From assembly GCF_029211265.1 (NCBI RefSeq), contig NZ_JARGEL010000028.1, forward strand, positions 131,674 through 195,673: DNA of 64,000 nucleotides. Reading direction: 5' to 3'. Position 1 is the first letter of the stretch; each line of letters starts with the position of its first letter. A model generated the notes under the pieces. That model was not told the DNA's origin. It was given only the letters and a program-made list of their open reading frames with translations, and made no database searches. Source of the stretch: Extensimonas soli (GTDB lineage Bacteria > Pseudomonadota > Gammaproteobacteria > Burkholderiales > Burkholderiaceae_C). Below, in pieces: positions 23,678 to 31,547 of this stretch. Position numbers and translations under genes: made by a program.

Positions 23678-25752
23678 GGGTTTTCCTCTGTTGTTTCCAG
23701 TACCACCAGCACGTCGCCGCCGCGCACGGCGTCGCCCGCGCGGCAGCGCAGTTCGGCGACACGCCCGGGCGCGGGCGCGCTCAGCGTGTGCACCATTTTC
23801 ATCGCCTCCATCTGCACCAGCACCTCGCCGGCCTGCACCTGCGCGCCGACCTGCACGGGCACCTGCGTGACCATGCCCGGCATGGGCGCGCGCAGGTGGT
23901 TGCCGCTGTGCTCATGCTGCCCCGCAGCGCCGCGCAGCGCGCGCTGCCAGCGATCTACGCAGTGCCAGGCGCGCGTGATGCCCGCGCCGGTGAGCCACAG
24001 CTGCTCGCCCTGCTCCCCTTTTTGCTGCGCCACCGCATAGCGCACGAAGGCGTCGTCGCTGCGCAACTCGAGCGCATCGGGCGCCCGGCGCGCTTGCACG
24101 CGGTAGGTGGTGCCGCCCTCGCCTTCGCTGCGGCCTTCGCCCTCGCCTTCGACGGGCGGCTTGTCAGCCGCCTCGGCCCGGTCGATCCGCACGCACCAAT
24201 GCTCGCCCTCAGGCCACACCTGGGCTTGCACGATCTGGCCAGCGGCGTTTTGCAGCAGCACGCGGGTGCCCTCGGGCTTGGCGGCCGTGGGCAGGCGCCA
24301 GGCGCCCAGCGTCTGCCACGGCGAGGGGCCGGCCGCCGCCTGGCGCGCGAGCACGCCGTGCAGCGCCGCGGCGACGCGCATCAGCTCGCTTGCCGGCTGC
24401 GCTGCCCAGCCTTGCGGGAAGGCGCTTGCGATGTAATTCGTCGAGAGCACCTGCGCAAAGTGCGGGTGGCGCACCAGGTCGGCGAGGAACTCCAGATTGC
24501 TGTGCACGCCCTGCACCACGGTGCGCTCGAGTGCATGCACCAATCGGCGTGCAGCGCCCGCCCTGTCTGCGGAGTGCGCTATCACTTTAGCTAGCATCGA
24601 ATCGTAAAACAGCGAAACCTCGCTGCCCGTGCGCACGCCGCTGTCCACGCGGATGCCCGGGCCGCTGGGTTCCTCGTAGTGGATCAGATGGCCGATTTCG
24701 GGCGCAAAACCGGCGGCGGGGTTCTCGGCGCACACGCGCGCCTCGATCGCGCAGCCGCTTTGCACAATATCCGCTTGCGTGAACGCGAGCGCCTCGCCCG
24801 CGGCCACGCGCAGCTGCCATTCGACCAGGTCCATGCCCACCGTGAGCTCGGTCACGGGGTGCTCGACCTGCAGCCGCGTGTTCATTTCGAGGAAGAAGCT
24901 CTCGCCGGTGTGGCTGTCATGGATGAATTCGATCGTGCCCGTGCTGTCGTAACCTATGGCGCGGCCCATGGTCAGCGCGTGCTGCAAGAGCGCGTCGCGC
25001 AATTCGGGTGCGAGGTGCGGCGCGGGAGCCTCTTCGATGACCTTCTGGTGGTTGCGCTGGATCGAGCATTCGCGCTCGTACAGGTGCACGAGGTGCCCGT
25101 GCTTGTCGCCCAGCAGCTGCACCTCGAGGTGGCGCGGCAGCGTGAGGTAGCGTTCGAGCAGCACGCGGTCGTCGCCAAACGCGGCCTGCGCCTCGCGCCG
25201 CACGGTAGCGAGCGCCGGCACGAACTCGGCCGGACTGCGCACCACGCGCATGCCCTTGCCGCCGCCGCCCGCCGACGCCTTGATGAGCACGGGGTAGCCG
25301 ATGGCCGCAGCCGCTTCGACCAGCGTGGCCTCGTCCTGCGCGTCGCCGTGGTAGCCCGGCACCACGGGCACGCCGGCTGCGAGCGCGATGCGCTTGGACT
25401 CGATCTTCGAGCCCATGCGCCGGATCGCTTCGCGCGAAGGTCCGACGAAGGCGATGCCCGCCGCCTCGCAGGCCTCGATCAGCGCGAGGCTCTCGGACAA
25501 AAAGCCGTAGCCGGGGTGGATGGCCTGCGCCCCGCTCGCGCGCGCCGCCGCGACGATGGCTGCAGCGTCGAGGTAGCTGCGCGCGGCCTCTGGCGGGCCT
25601 ATGCGCACCGCCGTGTCGCAGGCGCTTACATGCAGCGCATCGCGGTCGGCGTCGGAATACACCGCCACCGTGCGCAGTCCCATGCGCCGCGCGGTGCGCG
25701 CGATGCGGCAGGCGATTTCACCGCGGTTGGCGATCAGCAAGGTGTCAAACAT
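23674..25752 (-). CDS. acyl-CoA carboxylase alpha subunit (biotin carboxylase-BCCP), set 1
   Basis: A 692-residue biotin-dependent carboxylase alpha subunit. It starts MFDTLLIANRGEIACRIART, carries the ATP-grasp glycine loop SAGGGGKGM, the LEMNTRLQVEHPVTE active-site stretch, a central BT linker and a C-terminal biotinyl domain with the biotin Lys652 in MEAMKM. It carboxylates biotin using ATP and bicarbonate for the beta subunit at 26705-28309. Substrate class (methylcrotonyl, geranoyl or other beta-methyl acyl-CoA) depends on that partner. Upstream, 126 bases separate it from the crotonase gene, and this spacer carries an inverted copy of its own codons 12-17 and a second carboxylase-like start; see the separate entries. 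Confidence 0.94.
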   Translation of the reverse strand: MFDTLLIANRGEIACRIARTARRMGLRTVAVYSDADRDALHVSACDTAVRIGPPEAARSYLDAAAIVAAARASGAQAIHPGYGFLSESLALIEACEAAGIAFVGPSREAIRRMGSKIESKRIALAAGVPVVPGYHGDAQDEATLVEAAAAIGYPVLIKASAGGGGKGMRVVRSPAEFVPALATVRREAQAAFGDDRVLLERYLTLPRHLEVQLLGDKHGHLVHLYERECSIQRNHQKVIEEAPAPHLAPELRDALLQHALTMGRAIGYDSTGTIEFIHDSHTGESFFLEMNTRLQVEHPVTELTVGMDLVEWQLRVAAGEALAFTQADIVQSGCAIEARVCAENPAAGFAPEIGHLIHYEEPSGPGIRVDSGVRTGSEVSLFYDSMLAKVIAHSADRAGAARRLVHALERTVVQGVHSNLEFLADLVRHPHFAQVLSTNYIASAFPQGWAAQPASELMRVAAALHGVLARQAAAGPSPWQTLGAWRLPTAAKPEGTRVLLQNAAGQIVQAQVWPEGEHWCVRIDRAEAADKPPVEGEGEGRSEGEGGTTYRVQARRAPDALELRSDDAFVRYAVAQQKGEQGEQLWLTGAGITRAWHCVDRWQRALRGAAGQHEHSGNHLRAPMPGMVTQVPVQVGAQVQAGEVLVQMEAMKMVHTLSAPAPGRVAELRCRAGDAVRGGDVLVVLETTEENP

Positions 25753-25781
25753 GGCGACCTCCCGTGGTGAAATCGCCTGCC
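25707..25781. promoter_or_regulatory. inverted repeat enclosing the carboxylase ribosome-binding site and start codon
   Basis: GGCAGGCGATTTCACC (25707-25722) and its exact reverse complement GGTGAAATCGCCTGCC (25766-25781) flank the start of the leftward carboxylase gene. After one mismatch, three more bases pair, giving about 20 bases per arm. The loop contains the ATG (25752-25750) and most of the GGAGG. In mRNA this would fold into a strong hairpin that could limit ribosome access. The left arm is coding (around GEIACR), so the right arm looks like an inverted duplicate of it. Confidence 0.55.
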
Positions 25782-25840
25782 CCGCGCGCCAGGCGCGCCA
25801 GGCAATTTGGCTGCGCCGCTGCGCCGGCCAAGGCCGGCTG

Positions 25841-25875
25841 GCCCCCCCGATTCGCGATCACCAAGGTATCGAACA
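25841..25875 (-). pseudogene. vestigial second start of a biotin carboxylase
   Basis: Two bases after the crotonase stop, an ATG at 25875 reads MFDTLVIANRGG, the hallmark N-terminus of a biotin carboxylase, then loses similarity. The real gene begins 123 bases on with MFDTLLIANRGE. The two DNA stretches differ at several wobble positions, so this is not a fresh copy. It appears to be the remains of an earlier or different carboxylase start left by a rearrangement. Confidence 0.6.
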
Positions 25876-25878
25876 TGC

Positions 25879-26676
25879 TCACCCCCTGCGCCAGAACGGC
25901 GCGCGTTTGGCGAAAAATGCCGTGATGCCTTCGCGGCCTTCGTCGGTTTCCCAGGCGTCGGCGAGCTTGTCGGCGGTGTAGATCATGCTGGTGTCGAGGT
26001 CGTGCGCATCGACGTAGGCGATGAGCTTTTTGGTTGCGGCGACGGCGCCGGGCGCGCATTGCAGCAGATCGGCGATTTCGCGCTCGACGGCGGCGTCGAG
26101 CTGCTCGGCGCTCACCACGTCGGAGAGCAGGCCCAGGCTGCGCGCCTCGGCCCCGCCCATGCGCCGCGCCGTGAGGAAGGTGCGGCGCGCGTTCGCCTCG
26201 CCCATGCGCGCGACCACGTAGGGCGCGATGTTCGCGGGCAGCAAGCCCAGGCGCACTTCGGTGAGCGAATACACGCCTGTTTCGACGCCGATGGCGATGT
26301 CGCACACCGAGATCATGCCCACGCCGCCGCCATACGCGGGGCCGTTGATGCGCCCGATCAGCGGCAGCGGCATCTCGTTCAGGGCACGCAGCATGCGCGC
26401 GAGGTCGCCGCTTTCGCTGACGCGCTGGGCGCGGGTTTTCTTCGTGTTTTCCTGCATCCAGCCGAGGTCGCCGCCGGCGCAAAAGGTCTTGCCCGCGCCC
26501 GTGAGCACCACCGCGCGCACGCCGTCGGCACGGCCCAGCCATTCGGCGGCGCGGTGCAATTCATGGATCAGCGTGGCGTTGAGCGCGTTGTGCGTGTCAG
26601 GGCGGTTCAGCGTGAGGCGCGCGATGCCGCGCGCGTCTATGTCGAGCAGCAGGGTTTCGAAATGCGGAGTGGTCAT
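25879..26676 (-). CDS. enoyl-CoA hydratase family protein (LiuC/AtuE-like)
   Basis: A 265-residue crotonase-fold protein. GKTFCAGGDLGWM and GPAYGGGVGMISVCDIAIG resemble the 3-methylglutaconyl-CoA and isohexenylglutaconyl-CoA hydratases LiuC and AtuE, which also have Gly in place of the first catalytic Glu; the second Glu is kept in YSLTEVRLG. It would hydrate the carboxylated 3-methyl-enoyl-CoA made by the adjacent carboxylase. It lies between the alpha and beta carboxylase genes, 28 bases after the latter. Confidence in the family is high, in the particular substrate moderate. Confidence 0.88.
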   Translation of the reverse strand: MTTPHFETLLLDIDARGIARLTLNRPDTHNALNATLIHELHRAAEWLGRADGVRAVVLTGAGKTFCAGGDLGWMQENTKKTRAQRVSESGDLARMLRALNEMPLPLIGRINGPAYGGGVGMISVCDIAIGVETGVYSLTEVRLGLLPANIAPYVVARMGEANARRTFLTARRMGGAEARSLGLLSDVVSAEQLDAAVEREIADLLQCAPGAVAATKKLIAYVDAHDLDTSMIYTADKLADAWETDEGREGITAFFAKRAPFWRRG

Positions 26677-26704
26677 AGGTCGGACTTTCGTTCTTCTGGA
26701 TGGC

Positions 26705-28309
26705 TTACATGCGGTACACGGGCGTCGCCGTCTGCGCTACGCTTCGGCGCACCGCGAGCGCGAGCGCCAGGCCCAGCACGTCGCGCGAGGCCGAGGGCTG
26801 GATGAGCCCGTCGTCCCACAGGCGCGAGGTGGCGTAATACGGGTCGCTCTGGCGCGCGTATTGCTCGCGCACCTGGCGCTCGACTTCGGCTATGCGCGCC
26901 TCGTCGGCCGGGCCGCGCAGGTTGGAGCGCGCGAGTTCGGTCATGACGTTGCTCGCGATGTCGGCGCTCATGGTGGCCACGCTCGCGCTCGGCCAGGTGA
27001 ACAAAAATTCGGGCTCGAAGCCACGCCCGCACATGCCGTAGTTGCCCGCGCCGTACGAGCCGCCCACGACCAGCGAGAGCTTGGGCACGCGCGCGCACGA
27101 CTGCGCATAGACCATGTTCGCGCTGTGCTTGGCGATGCCGCCGCGTTCGGCTTCACTGCCGACCATGAAGCCCGCGATGTTCTGCAAAAAAAGCAGCGGC
27201 ACACCGCGCTGGTTGGCCAGCTCGATGAAGTGCGCGCCCTTGAGCGCCGCCTCGGCGACGAGCGCGCCATTGTTCGCAAGCACGGCCACGGGCTGGCCAT
27301 GCAGCGCGCCAAAACCCGTGACCAGCGTCTCGCCCCACAACGGCTTGAACTCGTGGAACTCGCTGCCGTCGAGCAGGCGCGCGATGATCTCGCGCGCATC
27401 GTAGGGCTGCTTGGGATCGGCGGGCACGATGCCGTCGAGCTCGGCCGGGTCGTAGCGCGGCGGGCGCGGCGGCAGCGGCGGCACGAGCGCGAGCGCGCCC
27501 GGCTCGGGCGGCAGTTTGGTCACCACCTGGCGCAGCAGCGCGAGCGCCTGCGCCTCGTCTTCGGCGAGGTAGTCGCTCACGCCCGAAACGCGCGTGTGCA
27601 TCTCGGCGCCGCCCAGGGTTTCGCCATCGACCGTTTCGTTGATCGCGATCTTCACGATCGAGGGGCCGCCCAGGTGGATGCGCGCGTTGCCACGCACCAT
27701 GATCACCTCGTCGGAAAGCGCCGGAATGTACGCGCCGCCCGCAGTGCAGCCGCCGAACACGGCGGAAAGCTGCGGGATACCGTCCTGCGACATGCGGCAC
27801 TGCTGGAAGAAGTTGTTGCCGAAGTGATCGCGGTCGGGGAAGACGCGGTCTTGTTCTGGCAGGAAAGCGCCGCCGCAATCGACGAGGTACAGGCAAGGCA
27901 GGCGCAGACGCCAGGCGACTTCCTGTGCGCGCCGGTGTTTTTTCACGGTTTCGTGGAAGAACGAGCCGCCCTTCACGGTCGCGTCGTTGGCGATGAACAT
28001 GCAGGGCCGCCCGGCCACGATGCCGACGCCGGTGACGATGCCCGCGCCCGGCACCTCGTTGCCGTACTGGCCCCAGGCCGCGAGCGGCGAAAGCTCCAGA
28101 AAAGGCGTGCCGTCATCGACGATGAAGGCTATGCGCTCGCGCACCAGCCACTTGCCGCGTGCGCGATGGCGCCGGATGTGCGCGTCGCGCCCGCCCGTCG
28201 CGGCCTCGCGCAAGCGCTCTTGCAGCAGCGCAATTTCTGCGCGGTGAAAGCGCAGGTTCTCGGCAAAGTCTGCGCCGCGCACGTCGATGTGCGATTCAAG
28301 TACGGCCAT
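26705..28309 (-). CDS. acyl-CoA carboxylase beta subunit (carboxyltransferase), set 1, LiuB/AtuC-like
   Basis: A 534-residue carboxyltransferase that moves the carboxyl group from biotin to an acyl-CoA. RHRARGKWLVRERIAFIVD, CMFIANDATVKGGSFF, YLVDCGGAFLPEQDRVFPDR and VVGGSYGAGNYGMCGRGFEP match the methylcrotonyl-/geranoyl-CoA carboxylase beta group, with the two crotonase-like halves and oxyanion glycines (GGC-TAGGAY, GGSYGAGNYG). The ATG at 28309 (MAVLESHIDV) is chosen; an 18-residue extension lacks similarity. Cotranscribed with the crotonase and alpha subunit downstream. A second, different beta subunit is at 31548-33155, so the two sets should differ in substrate. Confidence 0.93.
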   Translation of the reverse strand: MAVLESHIDVRGADFAENLRFHRAEIALLQERLREAATGGRDAHIRRHRARGKWLVRERIAFIVDDGTPFLELSPLAAWGQYGNEVPGAGIVTGVGIVAGRPCMFIANDATVKGGSFFHETVKKHRRAQEVAWRLRLPCLYLVDCGGAFLPEQDRVFPDRDHFGNNFFQQCRMSQDGIPQLSAVFGGCTAGGAYIPALSDEVIMVRGNARIHLGGPSIVKIAINETVDGETLGGAEMHTRVSGVSDYLAEDEAQALALLRQVVTKLPPEPGALALVPPLPPRPPRYDPAELDGIVPADPKQPYDAREIIARLLDGSEFHEFKPLWGETLVTGFGALHGQPVAVLANNGALVAEAALKGAHFIELANQRGVPLLFLQNIAGFMVGSEAERGGIAKHSANMVYAQSCARVPKLSLVVGGSYGAGNYGMCGRGFEPEFLFTWPSASVATMSADIASNVMTELARSNLRGPADEARIAEVERQVREQYARQSDPYYATSRLWDDGLIQPSASRDVLGLALALAVRRSVAQTATPVYRM

Positions 28310-28369
28310 GCTCACCACCTCTCTGGCTGCGTGCCCAGTGCTGCAGGGCACGTTTGCGGGCACAGGGAT

Positions 28370-28471
28370 TTGCTATCGTTTTCATTGCAAAAATACAAAA
28401 ACAAAATTGACATATAGCCTTTTATTTATCTTCGCTAACAGCTTCTTTTTCAATAGCTAAATCCCATTTTT
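28370..28471. promoter_or_regulatory. AT-rich gap with degenerate dispersed repeat, probable promoter region for carboxylase set 1
   Basis: The 162-base gap upstream of the set 1 beta subunit has an AT-rich stretch (28371-28470) unlike the GC-rich surroundings. Read on the minus strand, 28470-28421 contains TTTAGCTATTG, GAAGCTGTTAGCG and GGCTATATG, which resemble a decayed copy of the dispersed intergenic repeat. A promoter for the leftward genes is plausible, but I cannot pick convincing -35 and -10 boxes. Confidence 0.35.
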
Positions 28472-29440
28472 TCAGTGCGCAGCAGCGCCTTCTCGAAAAG
28501 CCTTGAGCGAGCCGCTGTGCATGACGTGCCCCGAGAGCGGGCGGCCGATGATGCGCTCGGCCAGGCGCGCGGCCTCGATCAGCGCCTCGAGGTCTATGCC
28601 GGTTTCTATGCCCATTTCCTCGCACATGAACACCATGTCTTCCGTGCAGACGTTGCCTGCCGCGCCACCGTGCTTGTGCCCTGCGAACGGGCAGCCGCCC
28701 AGGCCCGCGACCGAGCTGTCGAACAGGCGCACGCCCATTTGCAGCGCCGCGTAAACGTTGGCGCCGCCCGCGCCGCGCGTGTCGTGCAGATGCAGGCCGA
28801 TGGCCGCATCGGGCGCAAGCTCGCGCACCGCGCCTATACGGCGCCTGATCTCTTCAGGGTTGCCCCAGCCCATGGTGTCGGCCAGGTAGAGCGCGGGCAG
28901 CGGCACACCGCGATCGGCACAGGCGTCTATGAGCCAGCGAATGTGGTCGGTCACGGCCGACACCGGCACGGGGCCGCCGAGGTTGCAGCCGAAGGCCGTG
29001 ATCACGTAGGCCTTTTCGACCGGAATGCCCAGCGCGATGTAGCGGTCCAGCCAGCCGAGCTGGCGCTCGCGCATCTCGGCCACGCTGCAATTGTTGTTGC
29101 GCTGCGAAAACGGCTCGGTGGTGTAGAACATCAGCTTGCCGTCGAGGTCCACCTGGTCGCAGGCGCGCGCGCGGTCGAAGCCATTGTCGTTGAGCCACAG
29201 TGCCGTGTAGCGTGTGCCCGGGCGCTTGGTGATCGCGGCGAACAGCTCGGGCGTGTCCGCCATCTGCGGCACGGCGCGCGGGCTCACGAAGGAAGCCACC
29301 TGGATCTGCTTGAGCCCGGCGGCCGACAAGGCGTTGATCAGCGCCACGCGGTCGGCCAGCGGGAAGGTTTGCTTTTCCATCTGAAAACCCTCGCGCGGGC
29401 CTTCTTCGTGAAACTCTACGGAACGGGGCAAGTCGCTCAT
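28472..29440 (-). CDS. hydroxymethylglutaryl-CoA lyase family protein
   Basis: A 322-residue TIM-barrel lyase of the HMGL group, which cleaves 3-hydroxy-3-methylglutaryl-CoA (or a related compound) to acetyl-CoA and an oxo acid. The signature around the catalytic Cys is GLGGCPFAGHKHGGAAGN, and the metal histidines are in IGLHLHDTRG. At the N-terminus the usual VGPRDGLQ reads EEGPREGFQ: Arg16 is retained but the metal-binding Asp is Glu17. This could indicate a modified substrate range. It lies between the two carboxylase sets on the same strand, which fits a final cleavage step for a carboxylated, hydrated branched acyl-CoA. Confidence 0.88.
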   Translation of the reverse strand: MSDLPRSVEFHEEGPREGFQMEKQTFPLADRVALINALSAAGLKQIQVASFVSPRAVPQMADTPELFAAITKRPGTRYTALWLNDNGFDRARACDQVDLDGKLMFYTTEPFSQRNNNCSVAEMRERQLGWLDRYIALGIPVEKAYVITAFGCNLGGPVPVSAVTDHIRWLIDACADRGVPLPALYLADTMGWGNPEEIRRRIGAVRELAPDAAIGLHLHDTRGAGGANVYAALQMGVRLFDSSVAGLGGCPFAGHKHGGAAGNVCTEDMVFMCEEMGIETGIDLEALIEAARLAERIIGRPLSGHVMHSGSLKAFREGAAAH

Positions 29441-29467
29441 GGCGGTCTCCTTCGGTGATGTTCAACC

Positions 29468-31480
29468 TCAGACCGGGCTGACCTCGGCCAGCACCTGGTG
29501 GCGCTCGACCATGTCGCCCACCTGGCAACGCAGGCTGCTCACATTGCCGTTGAAAGGCGCCGTGACGTGCAACTCCATCTTCATGGATTCGAGCACGACC
29601 ACGGTCTGTCCGGCGACGACGGCGTCGCCGGCCTGCGCCTTCACGGCCACGACCTTGCCCATCATGGGCGCGAGCAATTGCCCGCCGGCTGCGGCATCGC
29701 TCGCGGCACCGCCGAGGTAGGAGGTGGCCGAGAGCACCGCCGTGCCGAGCGCGCTCACCAGCTCGATCTGCTGCGCATCACCGCCAATCGTTACCTCGAG
29801 CGCGTGCTCCTTGCACAGCAAAAGATAGCGGCCTGCGCTGATCTGGCGCTGCGTGGCCTCGATTTCTTCCTCAGCGATGCGCAGCCGGTAGTCGCCCTGC
29901 GCGGTGATGCCCGAAAAGCGCACCGGCCACTCGCTCGCACCCTGTTTGAGCACGAGCGCAGGCTGCGGCGCGGGCGCCATGGCACCCGTGTTCAAGCGCC
30001 AGCCCGTGAGGCCACTCAGCGTCCAGCAGCCGAGCTCAGGCGTTTGCGCGCGCCATTGCCCATGCCAGTAAAGCGCCGCGGCCGCGAGATGTTCGATCGG
30101 CACAGCGCTGCCCGGCGCGGCAGCCCCTGCTGCTGCGGCTGCACCCGGCGCATAGCGTTCGTCGATCAGCCGCGTGTGAAAGCTCGCGTCGCGCGTCTGC
30201 GGCCATTCGAGCAGCTCTTGCAAAAATTGCAGATTCGTCGGCAGGCCGATCACCGTGCTCGCGCGCAGGCCGGCGAGCAAAGCGCGGCGCGCGGCGTCGC
30301 GGTCGGGGCCGTGCGCGATGAGTTTGGCGATCATCGAGTCGTAGTGCGGCGAAATCTCGTCACCACTTTCCACGCCCGACTCGATGCGCACCCCGGCGCG
30401 CGCAAAATCCACGAGCTGCAAGCGCCCCGTGGCCGGCAAAAAGCCAGCCGCCGGGTCTTCGGCACACAGCCGCGCCTCGAACGCATGGCCCGTGCAGCGC
30501 ACCTCGGCCTGGCTGAGCGGCAAAGTGCCGCTGTCGGCGATCTGCAGTTGCAGCGCGACCAGATCGAGCCCCGTGACTTCTTCGGTCACCGGGTGTTCGA
30601 CCTGCAGACGCGGATTGACTTCAAGAAAGAAATACTCGTCGCCCGCGACGACGAACTCCACCGTGCCCAGACCGCGGTATTCGACACTCGCGGCCAGTTT
30701 GACCGCGTCGGCCAGGATCGCCTGGCGCAGCGGCTCGGGCAAACCGGCCGAGGGCGCCTCCTCGATGACTTTTTGGTGGCGGCGCTGCAGCGTGCACTCG
30801 CGCTCGAACAAATGGATCGCCTGGCCCTGGCCGTCGCCAGCAACCTGCACCTCGATGTGGCGCACGCGCGGCAGGTAGCGCTCGACGATCAGCTCGCCAT
30901 TGCCGAAAGCCTTTTCGGCCTCGCGCATCGCGCTCTCGATGCGGCCTTCGAGGCCGTCCAGCGTTTCGACCACGGCCATGCCGCGACCACCGCCCCCGGC
31001 CACGGCCTTGAGCAGCACGGGCAGCGGCATGCTTTGCACCAGGCGCAACACCTCGGCCGGGTCTTTCATGCCGCCGGGGCTGCCGGGAATCACCGGCACG
31101 CCGGCGCGCTGCGCCTCGATCTTGGCACTGGCTTTGCCGCCTATGCGCTCCATCGTTTCCGCGCGCGGGCCGATGAAGGTCAGCCCCGCGGCGTCGAGCG
31201 CGCGCACGAAGTCGGCGTTTTCGGACAAAAAGCCGTAGCCTGGGTGCACCGCATCAGCACCGACGCGGCGCGCGGCCGCCACGATGGCGTCTATGCGCAG
31301 ATAGCTCTCGGCGGGCGCAGCGCCGCCGATTTCGATCGACTCACCGATCTCGCGCACATGGCGCGCAAAACGCTCCGCGCTCGAATGCACGGTGGCCACT
31401 TCGAGGCCGAGCTTGCGGCAGGTGCGCGCGATGCGGCACGCGATTTCGCCGCGGTTGGCAATGAGGACTTTTTTGATCAT
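29468..31480 (-). CDS. acyl-CoA carboxylase alpha subunit (biotin carboxylase-BCCP), set 2
   Basis: A 670-residue biotin carboxylase/BCCP protein. It starts MIKKVLIANRGEIACRIART, has the ATP-grasp loop VAGGGGRGM, LEVNPRLQVEHPVTEEVTG and the biotinyl Lys634 in LESMKMEL near the C-terminus. Domain order is biotin carboxylase, BT linker, biotinyl domain. It ends 27 bases before the HMGL-type lyase gene and follows the set 2 beta subunit, so it is that subunit's partner. It is clearly diverged from the set 1 alpha subunit (692 residues) and is not a recent copy. Confidence 0.94.
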   Translation of the reverse strand: MIKKVLIANRGEIACRIARTCRKLGLEVATVHSSAERFARHVREIGESIEIGGAAPAESYLRIDAIVAAARRVGADAVHPGYGFLSENADFVRALDAAGLTFIGPRAETMERIGGKASAKIEAQRAGVPVIPGSPGGMKDPAEVLRLVQSMPLPVLLKAVAGGGGRGMAVVETLDGLEGRIESAMREAEKAFGNGELIVERYLPRVRHIEVQVAGDGQGQAIHLFERECTLQRRHQKVIEEAPSAGLPEPLRQAILADAVKLAASVEYRGLGTVEFVVAGDEYFFLEVNPRLQVEHPVTEEVTGLDLVALQLQIADSGTLPLSQAEVRCTGHAFEARLCAEDPAAGFLPATGRLQLVDFARAGVRIESGVESGDEISPHYDSMIAKLIAHGPDRDAARRALLAGLRASTVIGLPTNLQFLQELLEWPQTRDASFHTRLIDERYAPGAAAAAGAAAPGSAVPIEHLAAAALYWHGQWRAQTPELGCWTLSGLTGWRLNTGAMAPAPQPALVLKQGASEWPVRFSGITAQGDYRLRIAEEEIEATQRQISAGRYLLLCKEHALEVTIGGDAQQIELVSALGTAVLSATSYLGGAASDAAAGGQLLAPMMGKVVAVKAQAGDAVVAGQTVVVLESMKMELHVTAPFNGNVSSLRCQVGDMVERHQVLAEVSPV

Positions 31481-31547
31481 CTCGTGAAACTCTGTGGATC
31501 GAAGAGAACCGACTCAGCGGCACATGAACCCAGGGGCCGTGCGCTGC

